This document shows positions 27,197 to 35,125 of a DNA stretch of 64,000 nucleotides, one piece after another. This DNA is from Clostridium bovifaecis. Lineage in GTDB: Bacteria; Bacillota; Clostridia; Clostridiales; Clostridiaceae. A model generated the notes under the pieces. The model did not search any database, was not told the DNA's origin, and was given only the letters and a program-made list of their open reading frames with translations. Positions within the stretch are counted from its first letter, which is position 1. Each line of letters begins with the position of its first letter. Position numbers and translations under genes: made by a program. The stretch spans positions 3,627,249 through 3,691,248 of the forward strand of contig CP046522.1 of NCBI GenBank assembly GCA_009738435.1. Reading direction: 5' to 3'.

Positions 27197-27283
27197 AATA
27201 AATCCCTCTCTAGTTCTTAATTCTACATATCATTGCTTTTAATATATTTTAGCATATTTAATTAGAATAGTGTGTTTTAAGTC

Positions 27284-27311
27284 TAAAAAAGAGTGAGATT
27301 ACTCCCACTCT
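27284..27311 (-). terminator. terminator of the nfeD-flotillin operon
   Basis: AGAGTG / CACTCT stem followed by TTTTTT on the minus strand. Confidence 0.75.
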
Positions 27312-27331
27312 CAATCTTATATTTTAATTAA

Positions 27332-28759
27332 TTAATTATCCTCAGATAATATATTAGTATTCTCTAGTTTTAAATCTTTAGTTTTTATTATATCACTCTT
27401 TTCCCCACTTAAGTAAGCCGGCAATTCCATCCCAGCTGAGTCAAATATATCTTGGAAAGGAGGAATTGACTTTAACATCCCTGATAAGAAGTTTGCCGTA
27501 GTAGGTGTTCCATTAGAATTTCCCCCCATAGTATCCCATACTGTAACCTTATCTATCTTAATATTCTTTATAGCTTCAACTTGAAGTTTTACTATTTCAG
27601 GAAGCTTATCTGCAACCATAAGCATAACTGCATCTTTCGGATTATTCCCTGCTGCCTCAACAAGCTTACTGAATCCTTCTGCTTGTTTGCTTAAAATTTC
27701 CATAGTTCCTTGTGCCTGAGCTTGCATTTTAAATAATATGGCATCTGCTTCCCCTTTTGCTTGTCTTCTAATTCTCTCAGCCTCTGCTTCTGCATCTAAC
27801 TCAACCTTCTGCTTATCTATCTCAGCCTTAACTATAATATCAGCTACATTCGTTGCTCTTTCCTTCTCTGCACGGGCCTTTTCAGCACCTTGCTCTGCAA
27901 GATATGCCTCCTCTAGAGCCTTTGCTGATTGAACTTTTTCTGCTGCTATAGCTATCCTATTAGCTTCTGCTTCCTTCTCACGTCTCTCAGCATCAGAGTT
28001 AACTATAGTAATCTTAGCTTGGTTTTCCCCTTCTATGGCTTCAGAGTTTGCCTTTGAAACTCTTACTCTTTCCTCTCTTTTAGCCTCAGCTTCACCTATA
28101 GCACCATCTCTATTTTTCTCTGCAACTGTTTTCTTTGCATCATTTATAGCCTTTGCAGCAGCTTCTTGTCCTAATGCAGTGATATATCCTGATTCATCCT
28201 TTATATCTGTTACATTTACGTTAATAAGCTTTAATCCAATCTTTTTTAGCTCTGCTTCTACGTTTTGTGATACATTATCAAGAAATTTATCTCTATCAGA
28301 GTTTATTTCTTCTATGTCCATAGTAGCAATAACAAGTCTTAATTGACCGAATATTATATCCTTAGCAAGTTCTTGAATCCCTTCTCTATTCAACCCTAAA
28401 AGCCTTTCTGCTGCATTGTTCATAACACCAGTTTCTGTAGAAATACCAACAGTAAAGGTTGAAGGCACATCAACTCTTATATTTTGTTTGCTTAATGCCT
28501 TTGTTAAGTTCACATCTATAGCTATAGGTCTTAACTCTAAAAATGAATAACTTTGAATTACTGGCCATATAAAGGCGGCTCCACCATGTATACACTTAGC
28601 GGTTCGATTACTTCCATCAGCTGCTTTCCCTGTCTTACCATAGATAACAAGGATTTTGTCAGATGGACATCTCTTATATCTAGAAAATAAAGCTATTATA
28701 ATTACAAAAATAGCTACCGCAATTACCGCTGTTAAAATCAAAGATGCAAATCCTCCCAT
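27332..28759 (-). CDS. floT: flotillin-family SPFH protein
   Basis: Membrane-microdomain scaffold of the flotillin type (B. subtilis FloT/YuaG). ATG 28759 is preceded by AAGGGGG; the in-frame TTG further up lacks a site. The roughly 475 residues have one N-terminal helix (SLILTAVIAVAIFVIIIALF), an SPFH domain, then a long Ala/Glu-rich coiled coil (AEAKREERVRVSKANSEA and onward) and a flexible C-terminus. It overlaps the upstream gene region by 4 nt in its longest reading, and the pair matches the yuaF-yuaG arrangement. Confidence 0.9.
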   Translation of the reverse strand: MGGFASLILTAVIAVAIFVIIIALFSRYKRCPSDKILVIYGKTGKAADGSNRTAKCIHGGAAFIWPVIQSYSFLELRPIAIDVNLTKALSKQNIRVDVPSTFTVGISTETGVMNNAAERLLGLNREGIQELAKDIIFGQLRLVIATMDIEEINSDRDKFLDNVSQNVEAELKKIGLKLINVNVTDIKDESGYITALGQEAAAKAINDAKKTVAEKNRDGAIGEAEAKREERVRVSKANSEAIEGENQAKITIVNSDAERREKEAEANRIAIAAEKVQSAKALEEAYLAEQGAEKARAEKERATNVADIIVKAEIDKQKVELDAEAEAERIRRQAKGEADAILFKMQAQAQGTMEILSKQAEGFSKLVEAAGNNPKDAVMLMVADKLPEIVKLQVEAIKNIKIDKVTVWDTMGGNSNGTPTTANFLSGMLKSIPPFQDIFDSAGMELPAYLSGEKSDIIKTKDLKLENTNILSEDN

Positions 28760-28773
28760 TAATATTTCCCCCT

Positions 28774-29355
28774 TCAAGTCTTATTTAACCTTTCAACTAC
28801 TAATAAACCATTTTCTACTTTAGTGACTATAATCTTTGTACCAGTAGGAAGCTCTTCCCCGTAGGTGATAGCATCAAGTTCTTTGAGGGAACTTTGAAAA
28901 TTCACCTGAACTTTTCCCCATCTTTCACCCCCAGATGGTATAGTTAAGTAAACATCTCCTATAACCCCAATAGCATAGTTTAAATTCATATTTCCGCTTT
29001 CTGTAAGCTTTAATATACCCTTTTCAATAAAGAGTAAAATAGCTATTACTGCTAAACCTAGAATTAAACCTAACCCTATCGTGAATACTTTACTATAATC
29101 TTTTCTAAGTCCCATGATTCCTGACCAGGAAAATATAGTGAAGAATATAATTGCATTCCTCAAGGTTACTAACTTCAAAGGTACATCTGGTTCTAAATCC
29201 ATATCTAAGTCACCATCAATATCTAGTATATCCCCATTATCATCTATGCCAATTACTATTAATATCATTTGTACTATAAATAGCGCTGAAGACGGCACTG
29301 CTAATATCCAAAAAAATTTCTCAAAATTGGATATACCGACCCACCACTCTTCCAT
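28774..29355 (-). CDS. NfeD-like membrane protein (YuaF type)
   Basis: 193 residues: an N-terminal helix (FFWILAVPSSALFIVQMILIV), an acidic loop (DILDIDGDLDMDLEPD), two further helices, and a C-terminal OB-fold of the NfeD family (GVIGDVYLTIPSGGERWGKVQV...LPTGTKIIVTKVENGLLVVE). NfeD-like proteins are encoded next to and work with flotillins in lipid microdomains. The ribosome site is TAGGAGG. Promoter not defined. Confidence 0.87.
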   Translation of the reverse strand: MEEWWVGISNFEKFFWILAVPSSALFIVQMILIVIGIDDNGDILDIDGDLDMDLEPDVPLKLVTLRNAIIFFTIFSWSGIMGLRKDYSKVFTIGLGLILGLAVIAILLFIEKGILKLTESGNMNLNYAIGVIGDVYLTIPSGGERWGKVQVNFQSSLKELDAITYGEELPTGTKIIVTKVENGLLVVERLNKT

Positions 29356-29689
29356 CTTCTATCCTCCTAATTATTTATAATATACCTATACTTAAAGTGT
29401 ATTTTAGATTTTTTTAAATAGTACATAAAATTACCCTGCTTCCTTTATCTATAGGTTAAATATGCACTTATTAATAAAAGTGGACAGGTAAAATAAAGTT
29501 TTTCTCTGAATATTTTTAGCTTTAGCAGCTCTATCTTTTTATTTTTATTCTTCTACTTCTTCTTATTTAATTTCTTATTTAATTTCTTATTTAATTTCCC
29601 CTAGGTCCTTACAAGCCCCTTATAAGCCCCTATCCTTAAAACTTCAATAGATTAATAACCTTGAACTTGTGCTTAATACAAGCCTTAAT
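29356..29689. other. intergenic region left of the IS element
   Basis: AT-rich and non-coding. It holds the nfeD promoter region, a 12-bp tandem repeat (29560-29595) and short near-repeats such as AAGCCCCTTATAAGCCCCTAT. No gene seen. Confidence 0.5.
29560..29595. repeat. three tandem copies of a 12-bp repeat
   Basis: TTCTTATTTAAT repeated three times without change; a simple slippage-type array. Confidence 0.9.
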
Positions 29690-29824
29690 TTTTAACGTGT
29701 TTAGCAGAAGTCCTCACCTTCAACGTTAGTGAGGTGGGGATGAATGCGTAAGAGGTAGTTGATTCTCTTATTTTTTTTATGCTGAAATATATTCAGTAGA
29801 AAGCAATAGAAATGAGTGTATATA

Positions 29825-30220
29825 ATGAAGTTAGACACAAATAATCATTCAGTATTCTTATTACATTATCATCTTGTATTAGTCATAAAATATAGAAAAA
29901 ATGTAATAAACAATAATATTAGTATTAGATTAAGAGAGATATTTGAGAAAATAAGTATAAATTATAACATAACCATAGAGGAATGGGAGCATGACAAAAA
30001 TCATATTCATGTACTCTTCAAAGCACATCCTAATAGTGAGTTATCAAAATTCATAAATGCTTATAAAAGTGCTAGTAGTAGATTGATAAAAAAGGAATTC
30101 CCACAAATAAGAAAGCAATTATGGAAAGAATATTTTTGGTCAAGAAGTTATTGTCTTCTTACAACTGGTGGTTCTCCTATTGAGGTTATAAAAAAGTATA
30201 TTCAAAATCAAGGTAAATAG
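29825..30220 (+). CDS. tnpA: IS200/IS605 TnpA Y1 (HUH) transposase
   Basis: Single-strand transposase that cleaves left and right ends through a tyrosine. About 131 residues from ATG 29825. The HUH motif is in KNHIHVLFKA, the nucleophilic Tyr in IEVIKKYIQNQ at the C-terminus, and LWKEYFWSRSY is the family core. All catalytic residues are present, so the element may still move. The ribosome site is weak, as is usual for tnpA. Confidence 0.93.
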   Translation: MKLDTNNHSVFLLHYHLVLVIKYRKNVINNNISIRLREIFEKISINYNITIEEWEHDKNHIHVLFKAHPNSELSKFINAYKSASSRLIKKEFPQIRKQLWKEYFWSRSYCLLTTGGSPIEVIKKYIQNQGK

Positions 30221-30225
30221 CAAAG

Positions 30226-31338
30226 GTGGTGAAAGTGGTGGAAATTAATAAGGCATATAAATTTAGAATATACCCGAATGAAAAGCAAATAGAGATTATT
30301 GAAAAAACTTTTGGATGTTCAAGATTTGTATATAACCACTTTCTAAACCAAAGAAATGAAGTATATAGTAATGAAAAAAGATGTATGAGATATACAGAAC
30401 AACAAAACCAATTACCAAGCATGAAAAAAGAATTTGTATGGCTAAAGGAAATTGATAGTACGTCACTACAAATGGCACTTAGAAACCTTGATACTGCTTT
30501 CAAAAACTTTTTTCAAGGTAGAGTAGATAAACCTAAATTCAAGAGTAAAAGGGATAATTATAAATCTTATACAAGTAATTTTGTAAATAGCAATATAGAA
30601 GTAAAAAAGAATAAGATTAAATTACCTAAATTAAACTGGGTAAAAGCAAAAGTACATAGATATGTTGAAGGAAGAATTATAAATGCTACTGTATCTATTA
30701 CTCCAAGTGGAAAATATTTTGTATCAATATGTGTTGAAACAGAAGTAAATCCTTTAGAAAAAGTAGATAGTATTATAGGATTAGATTTAGGACTTACTCA
30801 CTTTGCAATATTTTCTACTGGAAAGAAAGTAGATAACCCTAAATATCTAAAAAAGTCATTAGAAAGGTTAGCAAAAGAACAAAAGAAATTGAGCAGAAAA
30901 CAATATGATAGTAACAATTATCATAAACAGAGAATAAAGATTGCTAAATTACACGAGTATATCACTAATCAAAGAAATAACTTCATTCACCAATTATCTA
31001 AAAGAATTATAAACGAAAACCAAGTTATAATTCTTGAAGATTTATCAGTAAAGGATATGCTCAAAGATAAAGATTTAGCAAGGAGTATTTCAGATGTTAG
31101 TTGGTCTAAATTTATTACCATGTTAGAGTATAAAAGTAAGTGGTATGATAGAGTATTACATAAAATAGATAGGTATTTTCCAAGTTCTAAAATCTGTAAT
31201 AATTGTGGATATGTAATTGAGGAGTTACCATTATACATAAGAAAATGGGACTGTCCGAGTTGTAATACCGTAGGTATAGATAGAGATATAAATTCTGCAA
31301 AAAATATACTACAACAAGGATTATTAAAGTTAGCATAA
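30226..31338 (+). CDS. tnpB: TnpB RNA-guided nuclease (OrfB, IS605 family)
   Basis: Relative and ancestor of Cas12; uses an RNA from the right end of the element to cut the empty target site. About 370 residues from a GTG start behind AAAGGTGGTG. The N-terminal helical/WED part begins YKFRIYPNEKQIEIIEKTFG. The RuvC triad is visible: Asp in IIGLDLGLTHF, Glu in VIILEDLSVKDM, and Asp in GIDRDINSAKNIL. Zinc Cys pairs are CNNCGYV and CPSC. Complete and presumably active. Confidence 0.93.
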   Translation: MVKVVEINKAYKFRIYPNEKQIEIIEKTFGCSRFVYNHFLNQRNEVYSNEKRCMRYTEQQNQLPSMKKEFVWLKEIDSTSLQMALRNLDTAFKNFFQGRVDKPKFKSKRDNYKSYTSNFVNSNIEVKKNKIKLPKLNWVKAKVHRYVEGRIINATVSITPSGKYFVSICVETEVNPLEKVDSIIGLDLGLTHFAIFSTGKKVDNPKYLKKSLERLAKEQKKLSRKQYDSNNYHKQRIKIAKLHEYITNQRNNFIHQLSKRIINENQVIILEDLSVKDMLKDKDLARSISDVSWSKFITMLEYKSKWYDRVLHKIDRYFPSSKICNNCGYVIEELPLYIRKWDCPSCNTVGIDRDINSAKNILQQGLLKLA

Positions 31339-31522
31339 AAATAAAAACCGTAGGAATTACGGAGTTCGCCTATGGAAAAGCAGACAGCACAAATCTTTGA
31401 TTTGTTGCTGGTCGCTTTATACAAAGTTGATAGAGGTTACAAAATCAATGAAGTAGGAAAAGTTCTTGTGCAGGACACAAGAAGCCCACACTTCTGCGTG
31501 AGCAAGTGGAGGGTTAATTCAC
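31240..31522 (+). ncRNA. probable TnpB guide RNA (omega/reRNA)
   Basis: In this family the guide scaffold spans the tnpB 3' end to the right end, and the guide itself is read from the flanking DNA past about 31522. Structured elements here include CCGTAGGAATTACGG and the end hairpin. A dispersed repeat sits inside it. Boundaries and function are inferred from the family. Confidence 0.45.
31378..31417 (+). repeat. dispersed palindromic repeat, copy 2 (inside the IS right end)
   Basis: AAGCAGACAGCA then CAAATC-TTT-GATTTG then GTCGCTT; same core as copy 1 and copies 3-4. Located between the tnpB stop and the IS end hairpin. Confidence 0.6.
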
Positions 31523-31556
31523 TTTACTTTTACATAAATAAAAACATAATTATTAT

Positions 31557-31585
31557 TTTACTTCTTTATAGAAATACTATATAAT
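31557..31585 (+). promoter_or_regulatory. sigma-A promoter of the CoA-binding gene
   Basis: TTTACT (31557-31562), 17 nt, perfect TATAAT (31580-31585), just past the IS right end and 58 nt before the start codon. Confidence 0.75.
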
Positions 31586-31642
31586 ATAATTAATTAATAT
31601 ACCCCCTGAGGGGATAATGAAATGTAAAAAGGAGGCTATATT

Positions 31643-32038
31643 ATGGAACCACATGAATTACTTAATTACGAGAACTGGGTAGTTATTGGAAACGTTTTAG
31701 ACTCATCAAAATTTGCTTATAAAATATTAAAATCCTTAGAACAAGGTAACTTTAATGTAAAAGGAATTTATCCTAAAGATACTACTGGAACAGCTTTTAA
31801 GTCTTTAAAAGAAGTGCCTTACAAAATTGATGTCATAGATCTATGTATTAATCCAGCCCTTGGGATTAACTTTATAAAAGAAGCTAAGGAGCTGGGAATA
31901 GATAAGGTTTTGGTTCAACCAGGCGCTGAAAGCCAAGAAATATTAGATTACTGCAAAGAAAATGGAATAACAGCTATAGAGAGCTGTGCTCTTGTATTAT
32001 TATCAATTTATCGCAATATAAAAACTCATCATGCATAA
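31643..32038 (+). CDS. CoA-binding (CoA_binding_2) domain protein
   Basis: 131-residue Rossmann-like protein of the YccU/CoA_binding_2 type: WVVIGNVLDSSKFAYKILKSLEQG, then GIYPKDTTGTAF, the conserved IDVIDLCINPA and KVLVQPGAES. The family binds CoA or nucleotide; a precise function is not known. AAAAGGAGG precedes ATG 31643. Its TAA stop overlaps the first base pairs of a dispersed repeat. Confidence 0.85.
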   Translation: MEPHELLNYENWVVIGNVLDSSKFAYKILKSLEQGNFNVKGIYPKDTTGTAFKSLKEVPYKIDVIDLCINPALGINFIKEAKELGIDKVLVQPGAESQEILDYCKENGITAIESCALVLLSIYRNIKTHHA

Positions 32039-32155
32039 GCAGACATCCCAAATCTATGATTTGGTGATGATCGCTTAAGCAGAGAGCCTAAATCTATGAT
32101 TTAGTGCGAATCGCTTACTCTGCGAATACTCCTCTTATGATAAGAAGATGAGTTT
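32037..32155 (+). repeat. dispersed palindromic repeat, copies 3 and 4 in tandem
   Basis: Copy 3 is 32037-32076 and copy 4 is 32077-32116, each AAGCAGA...AAATC-TAT-GATTT...TCGCTT, followed by the second hairpin ACTCCTCTTAT/ATAAGAAGATGAGT (32128-32153). Starts inside the stop codon of the upstream gene. Confidence 0.6.
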
Positions 32156-32163
32156 CCTATAAA

Positions 32164-32200
32164 AAATAGGATGGAACCCTAAAGCTCCATCCTATTTTTA
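32164..32200. terminator. bidirectional terminator
   Basis: AAATAGGATGGA / TCCATCCTATTT stem flanked by A- and T-runs. The same stem core ends atoE at 38686, so this is probably the terminator of the vanished third atoE copy. Confidence 0.85.
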
Positions 32201-32203
32201 TCG

Positions 32204-32306
32204 CTATAACATCAAAAATGTTCCAGCTACTATAATTCCAGCATAAATTAGGTCTATTAAACAGTACCCCATAGCAACTCTTCCTAGATCAACTCCGATT
32301 CTTCGA
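32204..32306 (-). pseudogene. remnant of a third AtoE short-chain fatty-acid carrier
   Basis: The minus strand encodes RRIGVDLGRVAMG fused to YCLIDLIYAGIIVAGTFLML and a stop. The intact carriers at 38719 and 40417 have the same two segments (ARIGVDPGKVAMG and MGYCLIDL-YAGII) separated by about 32 residues, so an internal deletion has joined the two MG codons at a short ATGGG repeat. Everything upstream of the Ile-Gly-Val-Asp segment is unrelated. It is clearly non-functional. Confidence 0.8.
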
Positions 32307-32474
32307 ATGACTTGATACCTGCGTAAAAGTAAAGCTTTAAAATGATTTGCCAAGCATAATAACGCAAAGGTAACTTTTGTAACATGTTATTGGATATACT
32401 GGTTAACAAGGTATATATTACTCCTTGAGAAAGCCTATGAACTTTTTATATACTTTTAATAAATAATTCATAGA
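32307..32474. other. unassigned DNA between the atoE remnant and the intron fragment
   Basis: AT-rich; no ORF with a ribosome site and no recognised element. It marks the deletion junction that removed the 5' half of the group II intron and the 5' part of the rhs gene. Confidence 0.4.
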
Positions 32475-33164
32475 GGTTTTAAAATAGACGCTGTAAACAA
32501 ATATAATGCATCAATATTAGGGATGCATAACTATTACAAAAATGCGACAAAGGTAAGCCTTGATTTTTATGAAATAGCATTCTTAGTTAATAAAAGCCTA
32601 TATAACCGAACAAAGAAAATAAGAAGCGAAACAGGTTTAAAAAGCAAAGCATTCATAAAGTATTACGGAAGGTATAAATATAAAACCATTTATATTGTAA
32701 AGATAGCTTTATTTCCAATAGGAGGAATTAGAACTAAAGACGCACTAAATCACGTAAATGGTATATGTAATTATACGGAAGAAGGAAGAAAGAAAATCCA
32801 TGAAAATCTTAAAGGGATAAATCATGATATACTGCAATACATCATGACATACCCCGTGCAGGGTCAAAGCACTGAGTATAATGATAACAGAATATCTTTA
32901 TATGTAGGACAAAACGGTAAGTGCAGTATAACCGGTGAACCCTTAAACATAGGAAACATGGAAGTTCATCATAAGAAGCCTAGGTTATTAGGCGGCAGTG
33001 ATGAATACAACAATCTGACCTTTATACAATTCGATGTACATAAACTGATTCATGCTATTGCAGATAAAACTATTGAAGAATATAAAGAGAAAGTTAAATT
33101 GAGTGAAAAAGGCTTTGAAAAACTGAACGAGCTTCGTTTGAAAGTTGGAAATTGTGTGATTTAA
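32475..33164 (+). pseudogene. group II intron maturase, C-terminal fragment (domain X + HNH)
   Basis: About 213-228 residues homologous to the C-terminal part of LtrA-type proteins: VNKYNASILGMHNYYKNAT begins the maturase domain X, and the HNH endonuclease follows with CSITGEPLNIGNMEVHHKKP, LLGGSDEYNNLTFI and HKLIHA. The reverse-transcriptase domain, including its YADD motif, is missing upstream. No start codon with a ribosome site is visible. A decayed fragment. Confidence 0.83.
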
Positions 33165-33270
33165 GAAAATAAGTTAATATTGATGGAACGCAGTGTGCGG
33201 TGAAAGTTGCAAGCACTGTGTGGAGCGGGGGAAAAGATGGAGATAACTTCAAAGTCTTACCTATCGCTAT
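32475..33270 (+). mobile_element. 3' half of a group II intron
   Basis: Contains the end of an intron-encoded protein (to 33164), then domain V (33188-33222: ACGCAGTG...GCGGTGAAAGTTGC...CACTGTGT) and domain VI ending CTATCGCTAT at 33270, which fits the AY rule for intron ends. The 3' exon is an rhs gene (AGTAGGTACTATAATCC). The 5' end, domains I-III and the reverse-transcriptase part are absent, so it cannot splice or move by itself. Confidence 0.8.
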
Positions 33271-33275
33271 TTTAA

Positions 33276-33911
33276 AGTAGGTACTATAATCCTGAGTGGG
33301 GTAGATTTATTAATACGGACTCATTAGGTGGGGTGGTTGGAGAACTACTATCTCACAATGTATTTGCTTATTGTAAAAATAATCCTATTATGTATAGTGA
33401 CCCGTCAGGACATTTTCCTATTTTGATAGTAGCTATTATAGCAACAATAGTAATAGCACCAATAGTAATGGCTTTTGCTCCAACATATTCAGAGAGAGAG
33501 ACAGATAAAACACAACATTATAACAGACAAAGCTTTAATACTGGTATTCCAGAAACGTATGATGATATGCAGCATTCTGTAAGCAAAGGAGAATATGAGC
33601 AATTGCCTCCATCTCAAAGTATTTACCATAAAATTGGTAAATACAATAAGAATAATGAGAAATATGTTTCTAAGGATGGGCATAAAGAGGCGGTTTTCAA
33701 TCCTACTACTAGAAAATTAGTAATAGATCCAGTAAATATGGGAACATATAATTTTAATGGTCCCAAGGATTTATTTGGACTTCCTCATTTATTTAGAGAT
33801 GTAATACCATATTATATATGGGGTAATAGTCCTGATGATCCTACAAATTTCTTTGATAGAATGAAAGTTACCATTTTGGGACCTGATTCTGTGAATATTA
33901 AGGGGTATTAA
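33276..33911 (+). pseudogene. Rhs/YD fragment 1: end of core plus C-terminal tip (candidate toxin)
   Basis: Begins at the group II intron junction with SRYYNPEWGRFINTDSLGG, the conserved end of the Rhs core, runs through FAYCKNNPIMYSDPSG, and continues as a unique tip of about 165 residues. The tip has a hydrophobic segment (ILIVAIIATIVIAPIVMAF) then a soluble domain with YVSKDGHKEAVFNPTTRK, DPVNMGTYNF and YYIWGNSPDDPTNFF. In polymorphic toxins this tip is the toxic part. I recognise no catalytic motif. The N-terminal filament and secretion parts are missing, so the fragment is an orphan. An ankyrin-type immunity candidate starts 3 nt after its stop. Confidence 0.7.
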
Positions 33912-33914
33912 ACT

Positions 33915-34750
33915 ATGAAAAAAAAGGAAAAGTTAATTTTTATAATTATAATGATACCTGTATGGATTTTATTGCTATATGAGTATAATTGCGGTTATGC
34001 TAAAAGGTTGAATAATGCTATAGAAAGTAATAGTGAATCAATGGTTGTAAAGATATTAAAGTTTCCAGGAAATATTAATAGTATACCCCATATACCGCTA
34101 TTATGGGACCTTCCTAATGATACTCCTTTAACTAAAGCATCTTTTGAAGGTAATATAAATATAATAAAGATACTTTTAGACAATGGGGCTTCAATGAATA
34201 CTAGCAAATATTCTTGGCGTCCTTTAGAGGCAGCATTAATGAGATATTACCCAAATAAGTTAGAGGTTGTTAAGTTGCTTATCGAATATGGAGCTGATGT
34301 AAATTTAAAAAATTTTGATGGTTACACACCTATATTAATAGAGACGGAAAAGGTGCTACGAGAGAAGAACGGAATAAAAATAAAGATGAGGAGTTAATTA
34401 ATTATCAGGTATTTATGTTATTAGTAGAGCAAGGTGCAGATATTTATGTAGAGGATGTATCAGGAAGGAATGTTCTTTTCAATGTAGCTTTCTCAGATAA
34501 TAGTTTAATCGCTAAATATCTGATTAATAATGAGAAATTTAATATTAATAAACAGGATGTGATGGGATGGACTCCTCTAATATATGCTATAAAGTATAAT
34601 AGTTACGATGTTGCAAAGATATTGATTGAAGCTGGTGCTGATAAGGAAATTAAAGATAAAGAGGGAAAAACAGCAATAGATTACGCTAAAGAAAGTGAAT
34701 TTAAGGAGATAAGTGATTTATTTAATAGCAACCAGAAAAAGCTCTCCTAG
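33915..34750 (+). pseudogene. ankyrin-repeat protein, candidate immunity gene, frameshifted
   Basis: Two frames together give one ankyrin protein: 33915-34397 has an N-terminal helix (LIFIIIMIPVWILLLYEY) and repeats such as TPLTKASFEGNINIIKILLDNGA and VVKLLIEYGADVNLKNFDGYTP; 34415-34750 continues with LLVEQGADIYVEDVSGRN and WTPLIYAIKYNSYDVAKILIEAGADKEIKD. The shift is around 34335-34365 (the second frame can be read back as DGKGATREERNKNK). Ankyrin proteins are known immunity partners in polymorphic toxin loci. The C-terminal residues NQKKLS come from the inserted 180-nt repeat. Confidence 0.72.
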
Positions 34751-34906
34751 CGTCGACCTTTTTCTGGAGGTTCCTCTGGGACAAAGCCATAAAATACTAA
34801 GGACGAGTATAGTGGAGCTGAAAAAATCAGTTAATTTAGTGAAAAAGCAAGTGGTACTACTCGAAAAATTAAAAATATGGAAGTATGTCTGTAAGTAAAA
34901 TATAAA
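34727..34906 (+). repeat. 180-nt repeat element, copy A
   Basis: Starts AGCAACCAGAAAAAGCTC and ends AAGTAAAATATAAA. Contains CCAGAAAAAG...CTTTTTCTGG (10-bp stem, 16-nt loop) and CGAGTA...TACTCG. It enters the ankyrin gene in the frame AGC-AAC-CAG-AAA-AAG-CTC-TCC-TAG and is directly followed by a terminator. By eye it differs from copy B at about five positions. Not recognised. Confidence 0.8.
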
Positions 34907-34908
34907 GG

Positions 34909-34939
34909 GGCTGTTTCAAAACAAAGTTTTGAGGCAGCC
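34909..34939 (+). terminator. intrinsic terminator after copy A
   Basis: GGCTGTTTCAAAAC / GTTTTGAGGCAGCC, 14 pairs with two G-U, followed by TTTGTTT. Confidence 0.8.
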
Positions 34940-34977
34940 TTTGTTTCATTGGTATTTGGATAGAATATAAGCTTACT

Positions 34978-35057
34978 AAGTATTTATTTAGATAGCAGCA
35001 ACAAGCTTAACCTAACCGTAAGAGATAGTGGCGGAGGCTGGTTAACTTTAGCAAGGA
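34978..35057 (+). pseudogene. Rhs N-side (LamG-like) remnant a
   Basis: Encodes YLDSSNKLNLTVRDSGGGWLTL, the same segment found at 36661-36734 and 36963-37370, then breaks off. It marks the duplicated 5' edge of an rhs copy. Confidence 0.65.
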
Positions 35058-35096
35058 GCTGACTTCCAGTCATCTCCTAGCACCTCGGAGGATGTA

Positions 35097-35120
35097 AACA
35101 AATTGTGAACACAATTTGTT
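35097..35120. repeat. perfect 11-bp inverted repeat at rhs junction
   Basis: AACAAATTGTG-AA-CACAATTTGTT, next to another hairpin (TGAC...GTCA) at 35060-35077; both lie exactly between the LamG-like remnant and Rhs fragment 2. Confidence 0.6.
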
Positions 35121-35125
35121 TTGCT

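Larger units (their letters stand above)
29690..31522 (+). mobile_element. IS200/IS605-family insertion sequence (tnpA + tnpB)
   Basis: Carries a Y1 transposase and a TnpB nuclease on one strand. The left end has the hairpin CCTCACC...GTGAGGTGGGG at about 29713-29738, preceded by TTTAAC (29691-29696) that could be the target/TAM. The right end has CCCACACTT...AAGTGGAGGG followed by TTAATTCAC ending about 31522. Ends of this family are subterminal hairpins without inverted repeats, so both boundaries are estimates. Both genes are intact. Confidence 0.8.

Noticed and set aside
31372-31584. 70-codon plus-strand ORF after tnpB
   Set aside because: It runs through the IS right end, guide-RNA region and a palindromic repeat, and has no ribosome site.
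29560-32155. CRISPR array
   Set aside because: The repeats seen are a 12-bp tandem array and dispersed palindromes; no regularly spaced direct repeats with unique spacers and no cas genes.
33180-33270. A riboswitch or stand-alone ncRNA before Rhs fragment 1
   Set aside because: The pattern matches group II intron domains V and VI, in the right place after an intron-encoded HNH fragment.
34713-34898. 61-codon ORF through copy A of the 180-nt element with a Lys/Leu-rich, coiled-coil-like end
   Set aside because: The same frame carries stops in copies B and C, and differences between copies show no codon-position bias.
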